Counted from the first letter of the stretch, positions 50,916-63,022 are shown. The stretch: 64,000 nt of DNA from Triatoma infestans (GCA_011037195.1 JAAEAF010000238.1:310001-374000), one strand, 5' to 3'. Made by a program: numbers and translations. The notes: generated by a model not told the origin, from the letters alone.

Positions 50916-51883
50916 CCGTCAAGGAGATAGTGGTAACTGAGCTTCACAAACCAGCACGTATTCATTATCGTCGTCGGGGCACAATAATAAAAGAAATTAA
51001 TGTCTTATTTCAAGCAGATATTATCGAAATGATACCCTACGCTAAGCAGAAGAGCGGTTATAGATAGATTGTTTTTCTAAATATGCTTGGGTTTAGCCTG
51101 TGAAATCTAAAAGTGCCGAAGAAGTAACTCGAGCGATGGCGAAGATCATTAACTGTAGTAACAGAATTTCAAAGAACTTCAGACGGATAATGGTAAAGAA
51201 TTTTAAATGCCACTTTTAAGAAACTTATGAACAAGCATAGCATAAATCATTATAGCACATTTAGCCAAATTAAAAGCGCTATTGTGGAGTGTTTTAATAG
51301 AACTTTCAAGTCCATGCTGTATCAATTATTTAGCCTAAATGGTAATTACAATTATACTAAACATTTACGCGATTTGATCAATACGTATAATAACACAGTG
51401 CACGGCAAAATTGGTTTAAAACCTTCAGAACTAAATTTCAATAATGAGGCGTTTATATTAAAAACTATTTACTCTTCTGGCGAGCGAACAGATAAACAGC
51501 GTTTTAGGGAGGGTGATTATGTACGTATTTCAAAAAGAAAAACCATATTTACTAAGGGTTATACACCCAATTGGAGCTCTGAAATTTTTAAAATTACCAC
51601 TGTTCGTAAAACAATTCCGTATACATACTTACTGGAGGACATCAATAAACAACCTATTCAAGGCGCATTTTATGTCGAAGAATTGCAGAAAACTAAATAT
51701 AAAGATGTTTACGTTGTAGAAAAAATATTGAAGCGTAGAAAACATAAATGTTCGGTGGCTAGGTTTTTCGAAACCTTCTTGGATAAATATAAACGATTTA
51801 GTAAATTAATAAATATTGTTTATTATCGAACGCATATTTTTCACCTTAACCTTTTAAAATGTCAACATGCAAGTGTAAAATAA
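50912..51883 (+). pseudogene. Polinton integrase, broken
   Basis: ATG 50912 (MSVKEIVVTELHKPARIHYR). Frame changes near 51062, a TAG near 51095, and a further change near 51165-51225 around the TDNGKEF block; then SAIVECFNRTFKS (catalytic Glu kept, following Arg to Cys). The chromodomain-like end reads VVEKILKRRKHK before degenerating. Clearly dead. Confidence 0.8.
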
Positions 51884-52097
51884 ATAAAAACAAAATAAAT
51901 ATATTTAAAGTACATTTCTACATTTTCAGAATAAAATTTCAATACAATAGGTGTACAAAGCTTTTCCAAGTAATTTAATTGTTCATTAATATCTGGAAAC
52001 AAACACTAATTTAAAATATTCATTTTAATTTAAAACGGACATTATGACCATGCAATCTGTCATAATGTCCGTTTGAAGTTTTCTCTTTGCAATGTTT

Positions 52098-52244
52098 TTA
52101 AATTTGTTTTAATTCATATAAATCATTATCAACATTTATGTATTGTTTTGCCAAACTGATTTGATCAAGAGTAATTGTCGGTAAAGTAGATGCAAACTTC
52201 TTATAGTTATCACTCGCGATAATTGCTGAATACTGATCAGTCAT
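52098..52244 (-). pseudogene. ORF A remnant of Polinton-3
   Basis: Minus strand from ATG 52242-52244 (MTDQYSAIIASDNYKKFAST). ASDNY, F, PTITL and YIN match Polinton-1 ORF A residues 10-40. Truncated after 48 codons before the Cys cluster. The start region is duplicated in tandem (36-bp unit, 52232-52303). Confidence 0.6.
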
Positions 52245-52330
52245 TGTACTAATAAATTTTAATAATAACTGATCAGTCATTGTACTAATAAATTTTAATA
52301 ATAAAGTCAGTTTATTAATTATCAAAAAAT

Positions 52331-53813
52331 ACCTTCACTAAAACAGCACGCGTGTTTAAAATAAAATTTACTTAAATATATACATGACCTTTTACAAAAC
52401 GAATCCAATGCAATAATAAGTTAATTAATTCCTATATTAAAAACCTTGAACGAAGATAACCTTAAGAATAGTTGTAGCGGATGCGGGGGGGGGGATCTGC
52501 ACATACCCAGCACACACACACACACGCGCACATAGCAATTTTATATATACTACATTTTTAACTATATCTTAAACAAGGCCTGAGTGGAGTAGTGGTAACG
52601 TACTCGATTTTAGTGCTAAAAGTTGGTGGTTCGATTCCCAAGTTAAAATTATTAATTTTTATTTTCAATACTAAATTTCCCCTTCTTCTTTTTCACTTGC
52701 CTCCAGGCCTGGATGCGGCCATGTTGCGGGGAAATTGGTGCCAGGATGCGCCTTTTCTATCTACTGAAGCGGTCAACACGTGTTCACGGCACAGATTTGC
52801 TCTCAGTAAAAATAGTTAATGAGTTTATTAACATCTCCAATAAAAGGAATGTTATGATATTTCTTTTCTTACTGAACATTAACATCAGAATAACATTAAA
52901 TTCACGCGAGCATAAATAACTGGTAATTATAACTCTTGGGAGTATATTCTATTAAAAGTGTATCAAACTTTCTTTGACAAGGGTATTTATAAAGTTTTTG
53001 ACATTGTTATTTTATCACACAAAATGATTGATCACAATGTTGATGATGTCATTTCTTCCCTATCTATTATTATGTACAGGGGTCGGTTTATCATGGTAAA
53101 TAATGGAATCACTTTAACTTCCAGTAGAACGATATTGTAAGGCGCAACTTTAATCTTCCAAGACATTATCAGTTTCACTGACAAGAGCTTTATTGGGAAA
53201 GAGGTTTTTTTTTGTGATGCTTAGGAGCTTTATTTTGTTTTTTCTTTATCAACTAGCGTTGTTCAGAGCGACTTTACAGTCATTATGTTTAAGAAAATTC
53301 ATAAATCACAGACATCTGTGAGATTATTTAGAGAAATTGTCGGTGCGCGCTGAATCCGGACAATTTTGGGCCCTACATGTGTGAAAAGATTGCTTTAGAC
53401 AGAAGTCATTGCAAGTCAGAGTCATTGCAATAGTTCCGTTTCATACTTCTGTAAAGTCAAAATGGTTAAATAGCTTTCAAAATAAAGTCATAAGCCTGTA
53501 TGTTTTGAATAATTTATAAGTTTTCAATTTTTTTTGCTTCGAATTTACTAAATTTATTTCTACATAGTCTAAGTCTACATTTTCACATTCTATTTCTTTT
53601 TCTAACCAATAATTGGATTTATACAGTGTCTCTAGTTTTCAGATCTCCAGTATATAACGCTTCTTCTTCTTATAATTTATTTGTTTAATTGAACTAATAA
53701 TTAGTTCGATTCTTTTTTTCTCTAGTTTAGAAACTAGATTTTGATTGAATTAACTCTTACGTAGATTTCTATCTTTAAAGACTCCTACAATACTTGGTCA
53801 ATAGCTACAATCT
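52331..53813. other. Gene-free stretch
   Basis: No supported gene. Contains a SINE (52578-52790), a G8 run near 52488 and a short CA tract at 52512-52527. Otherwise AT-rich. Confidence 0.45.
52578..52790 (+). repeat. tRNA-derived SINE (SINE-X related)
   Basis: Head with box A CTGAGTGGAGTAGTGGTAAC and box B GGTTCGATTCCC, then TTCACTTGCCTCCAGGCC and TGGTGCCAGGATGCGCCTTT, resembling the SINE-X body order. Degenerate copy. Confidence 0.6.
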
Positions 53814-54655
53814 CCAGATCAAAGAAAAGTTTTTTAACCGAAAATTGTGAATTCTATTGAGAAATTTTTATGGGTGTTTAACACCACTTCTATTATTTCC
53901 CACTAGTAGAAACGGCCAAATACAAAATGGCGAACTTACATTGAATCTTGCGTTTCCTCCTAATTCTGTTTTGCCTTCTTTTTCAATAATGGAATGAAAA
54001 TCCTGATTTTTTTTCTTTATAGCTTACAGTAATTTTGATAAAGCAATAAATATTATGTTAGAAATGAATTGATTTTTAGCAATTTTTTTTTTATATTGCA
54101 TAATTTGATAATTTATAAAATACCTACGAAGGGAAAATTAGCAAAAAAAATTCTAATCTAGATTTTGTATAGAAATAATTAGCCATCACAGTGTAGAAGT
54201 GAAGGTGTGAAATGTGGCCAATCAGAAATTTAGGAATTATCATGTGGACTACGCCCACATTTGCCACCTTCTTTTCTACACTGTGATTGGCTAATTATTT
54301 ATAGTTATTTATTTCTATGAAAAATCTAGTTTAGAATTTTTTTTTACTAATTTTTCCTTCGTAGGTATTTTATAAATTATCTGTCTTGTCCAATAATAAC
54401 TTTTTATAAAAAAAAAATGCAAAAAGTGAAGTTATTTCTAACATAATATTTATTATTTTACATAATTATTGTGAGCTATAAAGAAAAAATCAGCATTTTC
54501 ATTCCATTGTTGTAAAAGAAAGCAAAAGAGAATTAGATCCGCCATTTTGTATTTGGCCGTTTATACGAATGGAACAAAATAAAACTGATGTTAAACACCC
54601 ACAAAAATTTCTCCTATTAATTCATAATATTTAGTCAAAGAACTTTTCTTAGTCC
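53814..54655. mobile_element. Foldback element (long inverted repeat)
   Basis: The arms 53814-54215 and 54255-54655 are inverted copies of each other over about 400 bp, with a short spacer. Paired blocks include GGTGTTTAACAC, GAAACGGCCAAATACAAAAT, TTATAAAATACCTACGAAGG and AGCCATCACAGTGTAGAA, each mirrored in the other arm. No ORF. A foldback transposon or large MITE. Confidence 0.8.
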
Positions 54656-56020
54656 TGGAGGCGACACTACTCTGATGTAGCCTATTGTATTTATGGGCGA
54701 AACGTCTGTTTACAACAAACTAGTGATGCAGTCTCAACCCGAACACCTCAGTGTTTTACATGAATAAAACTAGTTAACAGAAAATAAAGTAACGCAAAGT
54801 TATATGAGTGTTTCATTCTAGTTTTCAATTTTCTACATAACTATACAGTAAACAAAAGCGTTTTATAACATAGAAGGAATCTCTATTTTGCTGGGTATAG
54901 GGTTAAATAGTAATTCCATTTTGCAAGCTACAGGACCAAGAATGTCTGAAAATAAGTGTGTAAAGCGTTGTAGATAGTGTGACTGCCACTGCAGTACCCT
55001 TTGGGATCTACCCAGGTTATCATCTGGTGGCTGTAAAAAAAAAAAAAAAAAAAAGGTTCCACCTAAATTAAAGTGGGGGGACACCAACCTGACCTGGCCA
55101 TTAGGTTTGGTACGAGAATTGTTACTCTCTCTTCCTTCCTTCCTTAGGGAATTGTCCAAGAAGGAAATGGTGGTGTAAGAGAGATGGGGGATGTTTCTTA
55201 AGTGATTGATTTCAGCACAATATAAAATCTACTCTTATATGGGAATCTCTTTAGGAATTTATCTCAGCATTTTTGTAGATTAAACTGTTATGGAGAAAAG
55301 TTTGTTATTATGATATTTCGTGTTCATACTAAAAAAAGTACAGTAAAATATTTAGTATAATTTGTTCCGAGTTTGCCAAAAATGCTGTATTTTAAAATTC
55401 TTTACAATTAATAAATGAATTATTTCATTTATGAATTAATAAAACGTAATTATCTATCTTTATTTAGTTAACCATATTCTTGTCTCCGTGTATAACTTTA
55501 CAAGAAAAACTGTTGCTTTCTTTTACAGTTCAAATACAACATTACTGATTCTCAAGAAATGTGGTCTGCTTGTAATTCTAACGTTTCTGAAAATCTGCAC
55601 CATTTAATCCAGTATTGTCCCATTACATTCTCTTTTCCCCAAAAACTACATCGTATTTGTCAATTCCATAACACTAAAGATTAATTGCCCAATATTATAT
55701 CTATTAATGATGAACATAAGATAAAACCAGTTTCCTGCCGATTACTATCAATTCAAGATCTTAAAAAAAAAATAAGATCATTTACATTGATGAATGATTT
55801 TGGTTTCAAATTGTCTCAATTTGTTAGTAAATTTTAAATATTCTTGAATAGTCTCCTATAGGTTCTTTGAAGGTTTGCTTCTCAATACATCTGATATACA
55901 GTATTTTAAAAAGCTGAATGATCTTAATTAATTTTTTTTCATATGTGTCTTTTTTAGAGTACTGTTATCTCTTTCTTAAATTCCTCGTTTCATTGTTTTT
56001 TTGTTTTTTTTTTTAATTAA
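54656..56020. other. Mostly non-coding, with a LINE-tail-like fragment
   Basis: Apart from the fragment at 55530-55838, nothing is recognised. A-run at 55024-55043 and G-run near 55075. Confidence 0.4.
55530..55838 (+). pseudogene. Retroelement C-terminal fragment with Cys/His motif
   Basis: Reads SACNSNVSENLHHLIQYCP, which fits the 'C-x-x-C...E-x-x-x-H-x-x-x-x-C' finger at the end of many LINE reverse transcriptases, though the first Cys is not clear. A stop follows after 30 codons and the frame resumes to 55838. Assignment is tentative. Confidence 0.35.
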
Positions 56021-56023
56021 AGG

Positions 56024-56226
56024 CGCGTTAACATCTATGGTCATTGGCATCTCAATGCACTGCCGGCCTTTGGACAGCGTTCTCTTGCTACAAACAACAC
56101 TGTCCATCACCGGATAGTGAGCTGTAGGGACTCCTAAGAAGAGAAAATCTAAGGACAGCAAGCTGGATTCGAACCCGGAACCTCCGCGTTGCTAGTCCGG
56201 CGCGCTTATCACTGAGCTAATTCCTT
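56024..56226 (-). repeat. SINE-Y, minus copy
   Basis: Minus strand begins with ATTAGCTCAGTGATAAGCGC and box B GGTTCGAATCC, then the CACTATCCGGTGATGGACAG and CAGTGCATTGAG body. More diverged than the copies in the long direct repeats. Lies against the 3' end of the LINE at 56250. Confidence 0.75.
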
Positions 56227-56769
56227 CCCTCCATTATTATTATTATCTTTTGGCATCACGCCATTGTGGAAACGCTGAGCAAAGGGGTGGCAACAGCCAC
56301 AACCTCTGCACAGTTCACGTCACCTAATTTTCCTCTCACTTCTTAGGTTCAGCAGGATACAGATCTCCATCTTCCCTCATGAGTCTTTCACAGCGCAACA
56401 AGCCATAAAGTGTGCTTACAATTCAGTTACAGTTAAAAATTTGCGCACTATCCTGGCGGTATCATGAAGAACTACTTGCTGGGCTTCGCCGACAGCGATA
56501 ATGGAAGTTCCAGTCGGCCGATGGCCTCAATTGGTCTCGCGGCCCTTAGGCAAGGGAGGCACCTGGATCACTATAAGTGAACATTTTTCTTCTCTTTGTC
56601 AGTTTTTAATTTTTTTGTGTTTTCATGTATTTCTTATCAGTAGTAGCCCGACTTGGCCATCGTTATGAGGGGTCCTGCGGCCCTGGCCGTCCTTTCCCTG
56701 CAGCAAAATCTCCCTGACGATCCTACAGGAATGGAGGATTACAGCTTCTGCATTAGAGCTAGCGTCTTT

Positions 56770-57110
56770 TATTAATCTTAAGTTGGAGCAGTCCATCCCG
56801 GATAGCGCGCGGGATTAAACCAGCTGCAGAGATGACAATCGGCACAATGTCGACAGATTTAACGTCTCTCCAAAGAGAAGCAACCTCAGCTGCCAGCGGC
56901 CTGTACCTAATCAATTTCTCATTGAAGGCCCGCACAACATTAGCCGAGTCCGGGATGTAACATCTATGATATAAACCTTACTCTCACTCTTATTGTGCCA
57001 CACAATATCAGTTCGGGTGCCCTCTACTGTGTGATCCGTGAGCACCACGCGACCCCAATAGAGTGTGTGCCCGGAGCTCTCTTTCACCGGTTCGGGATCT
57101 TACTGGTAGT
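56770..57110 (-). pseudogene. Restriction-like endonuclease domain of the LINE
   Basis: After the RT frame, GHTLYWGRVVLTDHTVEGTR is followed by TDIVWHNKSESKVYIIDVTS, which holds the D...(12-14)...ID-V-T arrangement of PD-(D/E)XK endonucleases of R2/R4-type LINEs. A stop and frame changes follow near 56940 and 56880. Confidence 0.6.
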
Positions 57111-58227
57111 AGGGTGGGACGACTGAGCGAATACCCAACTTCAATGCCAACTCCCGGTGCAGAATTTTGGCCATACTATTGTGCCTCTTAAGGTACTCCA
57201 TCTGTGCCAACATTGGACAGGCAGAAAGAAGGTGGTGGATCGTCTCTGGGGCAGAGTGGCATAATCTGCACTTGACATCCTGGACACTGACATCTCCTAT
57301 AATATAACGCATATAGTACCTGGTAGCCACCACCTGATCCTGAATGGCAATTAGGGTCCCCTCAGTTTCTGGGTAAAGTTGCCCATGGGTAAGCCACATC
57401 ACTGACGCCTCTTTGTCTATGGCGTCACCATCTAGCGCTGCGGGGTATTGCCCATGTAAGGCCTTGGCACGCCATGCTGCGGCCATATCAGTGGTGGAGT
57501 CCCGAACCTCCGGCATCCCCGAAGCCGCCCTGTGTAAATCTAAAGGGGTATATCCCTTATCAGCCGCCATTACTGCCCCGATCAGACTCGAGTCCCGGTG
57601 GGTATAGAAATAAGCTCTCATTCGAGCAACCTGTGTATCATGAAGGCCCGCGATACTGACTATACCACGTCCACCTTCCGATCGCGGCAACTCCATTCTT
57701 TCGATGGCAGGCCTGGGGTTGTGTTTATTTTGCCTGGTAGGCGCTGTTCTAATTGAGCGCTGCAGCGCCCCCAATTCTGTGGCGGACCACTTTATCACCC
57801 CAAACGTATACGACAAGACCGGAACGCAGTACGAGTTGATAGCCCGAGTCAAATTGCCACTTCGGAGACCTGTCTTAACTGTCAAGTGAAGACGCTTTTT
57901 GAACTTGTCAATCACAAGCTGCTTAACCACTTTGTGTTCTATGCCTCTCGCTTGCTGTATCCCCATGTATTTGTACATTTCTGTTTCCGCTATGGCTTCG
58001 AATTCCCTATGGTCATCGATCTGATTAGGAGTGGGTGTTATTTTGCCACGTAGGATCGTTTGAGTGCGACATTTATCAAGTCCGAACGTCATCGAGATGT
58101 CGGCGGAGAACATTCTGACCTGATCAAGGAGGAGTAAGTGTCGGTCTTTGCGACCGGCGTATACCTTCAGATCATCCATGTACAACAAGTGTGATAACTT
58201 ATGTTCGGACGCAGCGGTGCCACTCAA
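57100..58227 (-). pseudogene. LINE reverse transcriptase, palm to zinc finger
   Basis: A 375-codon open frame. Catalytic LLYMDDLKVYA near residue 15, a thumb region with KYMGIQQARG and YCVPVLSYTFGVIKW, and the terminal finger CRLCHSAPETIHHLLSACP with EYLKRHN (about 320-350). The combination is typical of R4/Dong/NeSL-type elements. It lacks the N-terminal RT blocks, which lie upstream in other frames. Confidence 0.75.
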
Positions 58228-59108
58228 AGAATAGCCGTAGCTGAGGAATCAAGCAATCGAGACAGCGGGTTAACCGCGAGGACAAACCAGAGTGGGCTCA
58301 ATGCGTCGCCCTGAAAGATACCCCTCCTGACCGGTATGGACCTGGACCGCACAGTGGTCGCTTTTTGCGGGGTAATCAAGCATGTGCGCCAGCTCCCCAT
58401 GGCTGTACTGAGGAAGCTTACTATACTGGTGGGCACCCCATATATTTTCAGGATATCTATCAGCCAAGTATGTGGTACCGAGTCATATGCTTTCTGATAG
58501 TCAATATATGCCATGCACAGATTACGTTTCATTCTCTTAGCCTGTTCCATAACTACAGAGTCAACCGTCAGAAGTTCTTTACACCCGTAAGTGCCTTTCG
58601 CACAGCCTTTTTGCGCTTCCGATATGACGTTCTGGCCATCAACATGATCATAGATTCTGTCAGCTAGGCACGTGGTGAGTACCTTATAAATGGTGCATAG
58701 ACACGTGATAGGTCTATAATGGCCTGGGTCCCGCGTGCTGCCCCCCTTATGTTTCAGGAAGGTCTAGTAATATTATTACTAGTCATAAACAGCGGCATGG
58801 ATTCCGGCCTGCGAACAATATGACTCACCCAAGTGGCTAAACTATTGTGCGTGGTTGTGAATTTCTTCAACCAGAAATAGTGGATACCGTCGGCACCAGG
58901 GGCCTTCCAATTCGGGCATCGGCTGAGCGCATTCATAATTTCGCCTACCTCAAAATTCTCAAACACCACAGCTGGGCGAGAATCACGGTGCTCTGCCAGA
59001 TGCCGCAGCCACGGGGCCTGTCGGTTATAATCCGCAGCCTCCGACCATAATCCGCCCCAATACTGACTAAATTCATATGTGGAGGGAATGAAATCTGTAG
59101 AACGCCGC
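58224..59108 (-). pseudogene. LINE reverse transcriptase, N-terminal blocks
   Basis: 58224-58550 carries AYIDYQKAYDSVPHTWL (first catalytic Asp) and GIFQGDALSPLWFVLAVNPL. 58754-59108 carries EAADYNRQ, EIMNALSRCPNWKAPGADGI and FWLKKF. Frame changes near 58240, about 58560 and 58750 separate the parts. Confidence 0.7.
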
Positions 59109-59109
59109 C

Positions 59110-59156
<47 letters not shown>

Positions 59157-59157
59157 T
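59109..59157 (+). repeat. (TTA)n microsatellite
   Basis: About sixteen uninterrupted TTA units directly at the 5' truncation point of the LINE. Confidence 0.9.
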
Positions 59158-61025
59158 TGTGTCAACCTTACATTGAGCTTACAATGACTATAGCAGATAT
59201 ATAAAAATTACTCCACAATAGGAATGTGATGAATTTATTTTTATTATAATAATTACTATTATTATTTTTATAATTGATGATTCATGAGCTTAACTCTGTT
59301 TGTTTGGGGAAGTGTGTTGCGTGACAGAAACATGAAGTTGAAGTCATCTCTCTACACGAACTTGATAGCCTTACTATGGGACGATGGATGGGAATTCGGA
59401 AACCTGTAGGTACAATAAAAATAAGTTTGCTACGACGGATAAAATCCCAGTTATCATCCGGCATTGCCGACTTATCCACACATTAAACATTCCATGTTTT
59501 AGAGGAAATTACACCATCAGAACTATAAGAAATAATCGTGTGAGATATTTTTTACGTGTAAGAATTGTTAACTACGATTACCAGGTCGTAAAAAAATCAA
59601 CTACACACTCACAAATATATTCTTCAAAATGTTGCTAATTGAATTCCAATTAATGTTGAAAAGAAAACTGATAGAAATGAGCTATTTTTCTAAAGCATTC
59701 TAATAGCTATAGCATCATTATATAGAAATATATATGTTACTCCGGATTGTCCTGAGTCAAAGAAATGGACTTTGCGAATATTTGCTTCCTTCCAATTGTT
59801 AATTACTTCCTCTTTCTTCTCACATTATACTGTCATTATACATTACTATCGTTTAATTAGTTCATTCATAATTTGAAATAAAAAAGAAATACATTAATTA
59901 AATTAAATTAATGATATATGAAGATGATGAAAACCAGTTTGAATGGAAATGTAGAAAGCTTGATGTAGAACTGTGTAGTGACATCTCTTAAGGATTTTAC
60001 CCGGGGAACTTGAAACACTTGTTGGAAGAGTTGTTGAAATGACACGAGAAAGCAATCATTCAGCAGTATTACTCCTTTTTCCTCTGGTTTGTCTACTTGA
60101 AAAGAAAAGAGAGGAAGTAGACTTGAATATAGAGGGGAAGTTTCCTGGATTAGAAACAAGGAGGAAGTCGTTCGTGGTAGTTAGGGTTTTGTAATATTGT
60201 GATACAAGGAGGTTGGTGGGATCTATTCTTAGTCTTCATCTAAATATTTTCCATCTTTCTTTTTACGGCGCCCTCTCATTTTGTAGTAATTATCAAACAA
60301 AATCCGCCATGATAATGTTTCCTTTCCTATTAATATTCCTTTATGTAGTATGAGTTAACATGTTAACATTAACATTTTAGAATTCCGATTATTATTGTTA
60401 TATAAGTTGCTAGTTATCTCCGACTTTTATATAAGTTGCTAGTTCATTTCCATTCAAATAACTTCCCGCTTTAGGCATCCATCTCTTGTCTTATTTATGT
60501 CTTGAAAATTAGACTGAGATTTTCAGAGAATTATATTTATCAAATTGAAAGTCTCTGGCTGACTATTATGAAGCTTTCTATTTTCTCTGCTCTCTGTAAT
60601 TCTACAAAAATTGTAATGGTAACGGGATGGTGAGGAATGGTGAAATGATGAACTGCCATTTTACTCACAATTTATATTTTACGATTTACTTAGAGAGGAG
60701 AGATGAGTACATGGAGGGGGTTGAGGGACCGAGAGGAGAGTGATGGCGATGATGGGTGGTAGTGTGATGAATGAACAATGGTGATAGCTGTGGCTGTTCG
60801 CCGCCAGAAGAGCTGTCTGTCTAGTAAGAACTTTTGTTCTACGGTGGATTACCTAGGGTTGGTCTAGCTTGGTGAACCTTTCAAGATTGAACTTGACATT
60901 TGGGCAACTCTTCAGAGTTTATTTTGAAATTGTTGTCAAGTCGTCAGTCATCCTTTACATTTTCTTACATCTCATTTTCAAATCAATTAAAGCACATTAA
61001 CATTTGATGTCAAGAACTATAAGCG
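59158..61025. other. Gene-free stretch
   Basis: No gene recognised. A 36-bp phrase (CTCATTTTCAAATCAATTAAAGCA) is repeated at about 60971 and 61049. Confidence 0.4.
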
Positions 61026-61157
61026 GTGATGCACCTCTTTACATCCTTTGACAACTCATTTTCAAATCAATTAAAGCAAATTAACATTTACATGTTGCAG
61101 CAATTACATTTTGCTTTAATTCCGCATTTGATTTCAAAAGTACTAACTAATGCTTCT

Positions 61158-61249
61158 GTAACAGCAAGAGAAGCTCAACCACTCTCTCGGATTGGAGTGG
61201 GAGAAGCTTCTCTTGCTGTCTGTGGTTGCAGAGCTTCTCTTGCTGTTAC
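61158..61249. repeat. Perfect 18-bp inverted repeat with an internal third copy
   Basis: GTAACAGCAAGAGAAGCT (61158-61175) is the exact complement of AGCTTCTCTTGCTGTTAC (61232-61249); a further AGCTTCTCTTGCTGT lies at 61205-61219. The RNA could form alternative hairpins. Could be the ends of a 92-bp mini-element. Confidence 0.7.
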
Positions 61250-62470
61250 ACTTCTGACGGATTCATTAGGCTTACTCACAGCTCTCCGGGATGTATTGTT
61301 AGTAAAGAAAAGCTTGTGATCTTCTTACAGATCAGCGAGCACAAAACAAGTGATTTTCATTAATGAAAGAGCCGAGAGGCGGCTAAACCAGCTGCTTTTA
61401 ATAATAGATCGGAAGAAATCATCTCTGTGCGGCCTATTGACTTGCAAATACATATGAAGCAAATAATATCATTAATTGTGTTCGAGAATGACGACCGATC
61501 AATCAACCTCGGGTTCTTCCAGACTTCCTAGAGAAGTTGCGAAGTACATTGCAAATAATTCAGTGCCTTCCAAGATCGCGAAGAATTACCATTTCTAAGG
61601 TGCTAATGACCGCCGCTGTCGGTGCGCCACGCTCACAAAGTAAAAAGTAACTACTAACATTTTTTCCCTGTTATTTTCCGATTTTATGCAACTATTTAAT
61701 AAAGAATTTACTAAACAATACCAGGAATCATGTTTGATACATAAATATTCAAAGTATTTCTGGATAATATTATGCTATAAAAGGATAGGCATGTACAAAA
61801 ACATTACTTCGTATATAATGGTTATAATATATACGAGATGAAAGCATCTGATTCCAACAGTATGCCCCAGGGAGTTTATTGGCAAGATTGGGGGGGAGGA
61901 TGTAGATGGTAGGGGTAAAATGGCTTTACATAGTGGAACTGGAATACTGGTAGCGCTCCGCTGTTGTAGTGCATGACGTAAATTCAGCGGTCTCCCCCGG
62001 GATTGCGGTCGTCATGCCTAGCGCATCTCGAATAGCATTGTCAACCGATGATAGGTTGGTTGATTTGCTAACCATACAGCTTATTGCTTCGCTCATTCAC
62101 AGCAAATTCACTAGGTCCGTTTTAGTTGGATATTCTGTTTGTTTCTCTTTCATGAGTTTTCAGTACATTGTTGTTTGTTAATATAAGTATGATTATTACT
62201 TTTGAAAGGAGGCTTCCATTTTACTTCTATTGATTGGTGTAGCTCCTAGTGATCTAGTCAACATTTGAATGTACTATTTAAATTTAATTTAAATTTGCAT
62301 TAGTAGTTCTGTTTGACGCTACTTTCTTGTTACTTTTACTCCTTGCAAGAGGAAGTCTTGCGATCAAGTAAGATTTTCGAAATTGAATTTTCGAACCGGA
62401 AATAAAATTTTCAAGTTCTCCTGAGTACGATTAAATGCCAAATTTCCTTTTTTACTAGAAAGCAAGAACC
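61250..62470. other. Gene-free stretch
   Basis: No gene recognised on either strand. G-run at about 61893. Confidence 0.4.
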
Positions 62471-62472
62471 AG

Positions 62473-62691
62473 ATGGCTAAAGGTGTCGAAACAATAATTG
62501 GAGAAGAACGTTTAGGAGCTATTTACAAAAAATATAACAACCCAGTATGTATACCATACAAAGTCGAGCTGTCAGATGTTAAATTAGAGAATTTACTGGA
62601 AGAAATGCAAGAATTAATAAACCAACTAAAAAAAGGAAGATTCCTACCTAATGGATTTGGACATAACACAGGACTTTGCTGGAATATTTAA
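62473..62691 (+). CDS. Unrecognised 72-aa ORF
   Basis: ATG 62473 (MAKGVETIIGEERLGAIYKK). Well-formed, with a leucine-rich helical middle (ENLLEEMQELINQLKK) suggesting a coiled coil, and a C-terminus ending NTGLCWNI. It overlaps the next frame by 41 bp. I recognise no family. The codon pattern looks coding rather than random AT-rich DNA. Confidence 0.4.
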   Translation: MAKGVETIIGEERLGAIYKKYNNPVCIPYKVELSDVKLENLLEEMQELINQLKKGRFLPNGFGHNTGLCWNI

Positions 62692-63022
62692 TAAAATAGA
62701 AATGGGTAGTTATTTAACCAATAACTTTAACTTTTGCTACCAAGAGGAGTATATGAACGATTGTAATGTAATTGTGGATGACGATAAAACAGTTGGTTAG
62801 GATTGTTTACCTTGGTTAACTTCTAACGCAAGAGTTAAAATATACTATAAGTTTATTTGTCAAATAACAAGTCCAGGCGTTAATAAGAAAATCAGTAACC
62901 ATATTATAGATTTTATAAATTGTCCGGATACGAGATTAAAAGAAATATTTTCTTCTATTTCTGCCAAAGAACATGGTATTACAAGACTAGAAACTACAAT
63001 TTATAACTACTATATTGGTTAG
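62651..63022 (+). pseudogene. Unrecognised ORF with one in-frame TAG; replication-protein-like motifs
   Basis: ATG 62651 (MDLDITQDFAGIFNK), 123 codons to TAG 63020-63022, with a single in-frame TAG at 62798-62800. Segments: [48 protein letters not shown] and [17 protein letters not shown]-x-K strand followed later by T-R-L-E-x-T-I-Y is reminiscent of replication-initiation proteins of rolling-circle type, but no HUH motif is seen here. It may be a piece of a larger mobile-element gene. Function not assigned. Confidence 0.35.

Larger units (their letters stand above)
49993..52330 (+). mobile_element. Polinton-3: truncated right arm
   Basis: Contains, in Polinton-2 orientation, the DUF8207-like C-terminal part, fibre-like gene, integrase, traces of ORF B (about 51960-52020) and ORF A (52098-52244). 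Everything left of the DUF8207-like segment is missing. Many stops and frame changes. No terminal AGTAGG could be found after ORF A. Confidence 0.8.
56250..59108 (-). mobile_element. R4/Dong-type non-LTR retrotransposon, 5' truncated
   Basis: Minus-strand LINE with reverse transcriptase, a C-terminal CCHC finger and a restriction-like endonuclease. It begins inside the ORF at about 59108, directly next to (TTA)n at 59109-59157, and its 3' flank at 56232-56246 is again (ATT)n. Dong/R4-clade LINEs are known to insert in TAA/ATT repeats. The interior is GC-richer than its surroundings. ORF is broken several times. Confidence 0.7.

Noticed and set aside
61026..61319. 97-codon ORF containing repeated A-S-V-T-A-R-E-A / R-A-S-L-A-V-T-like segments
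   Set aside because: The apparent protein repeats are the sense and antisense readings of the 18-bp inverted repeat.
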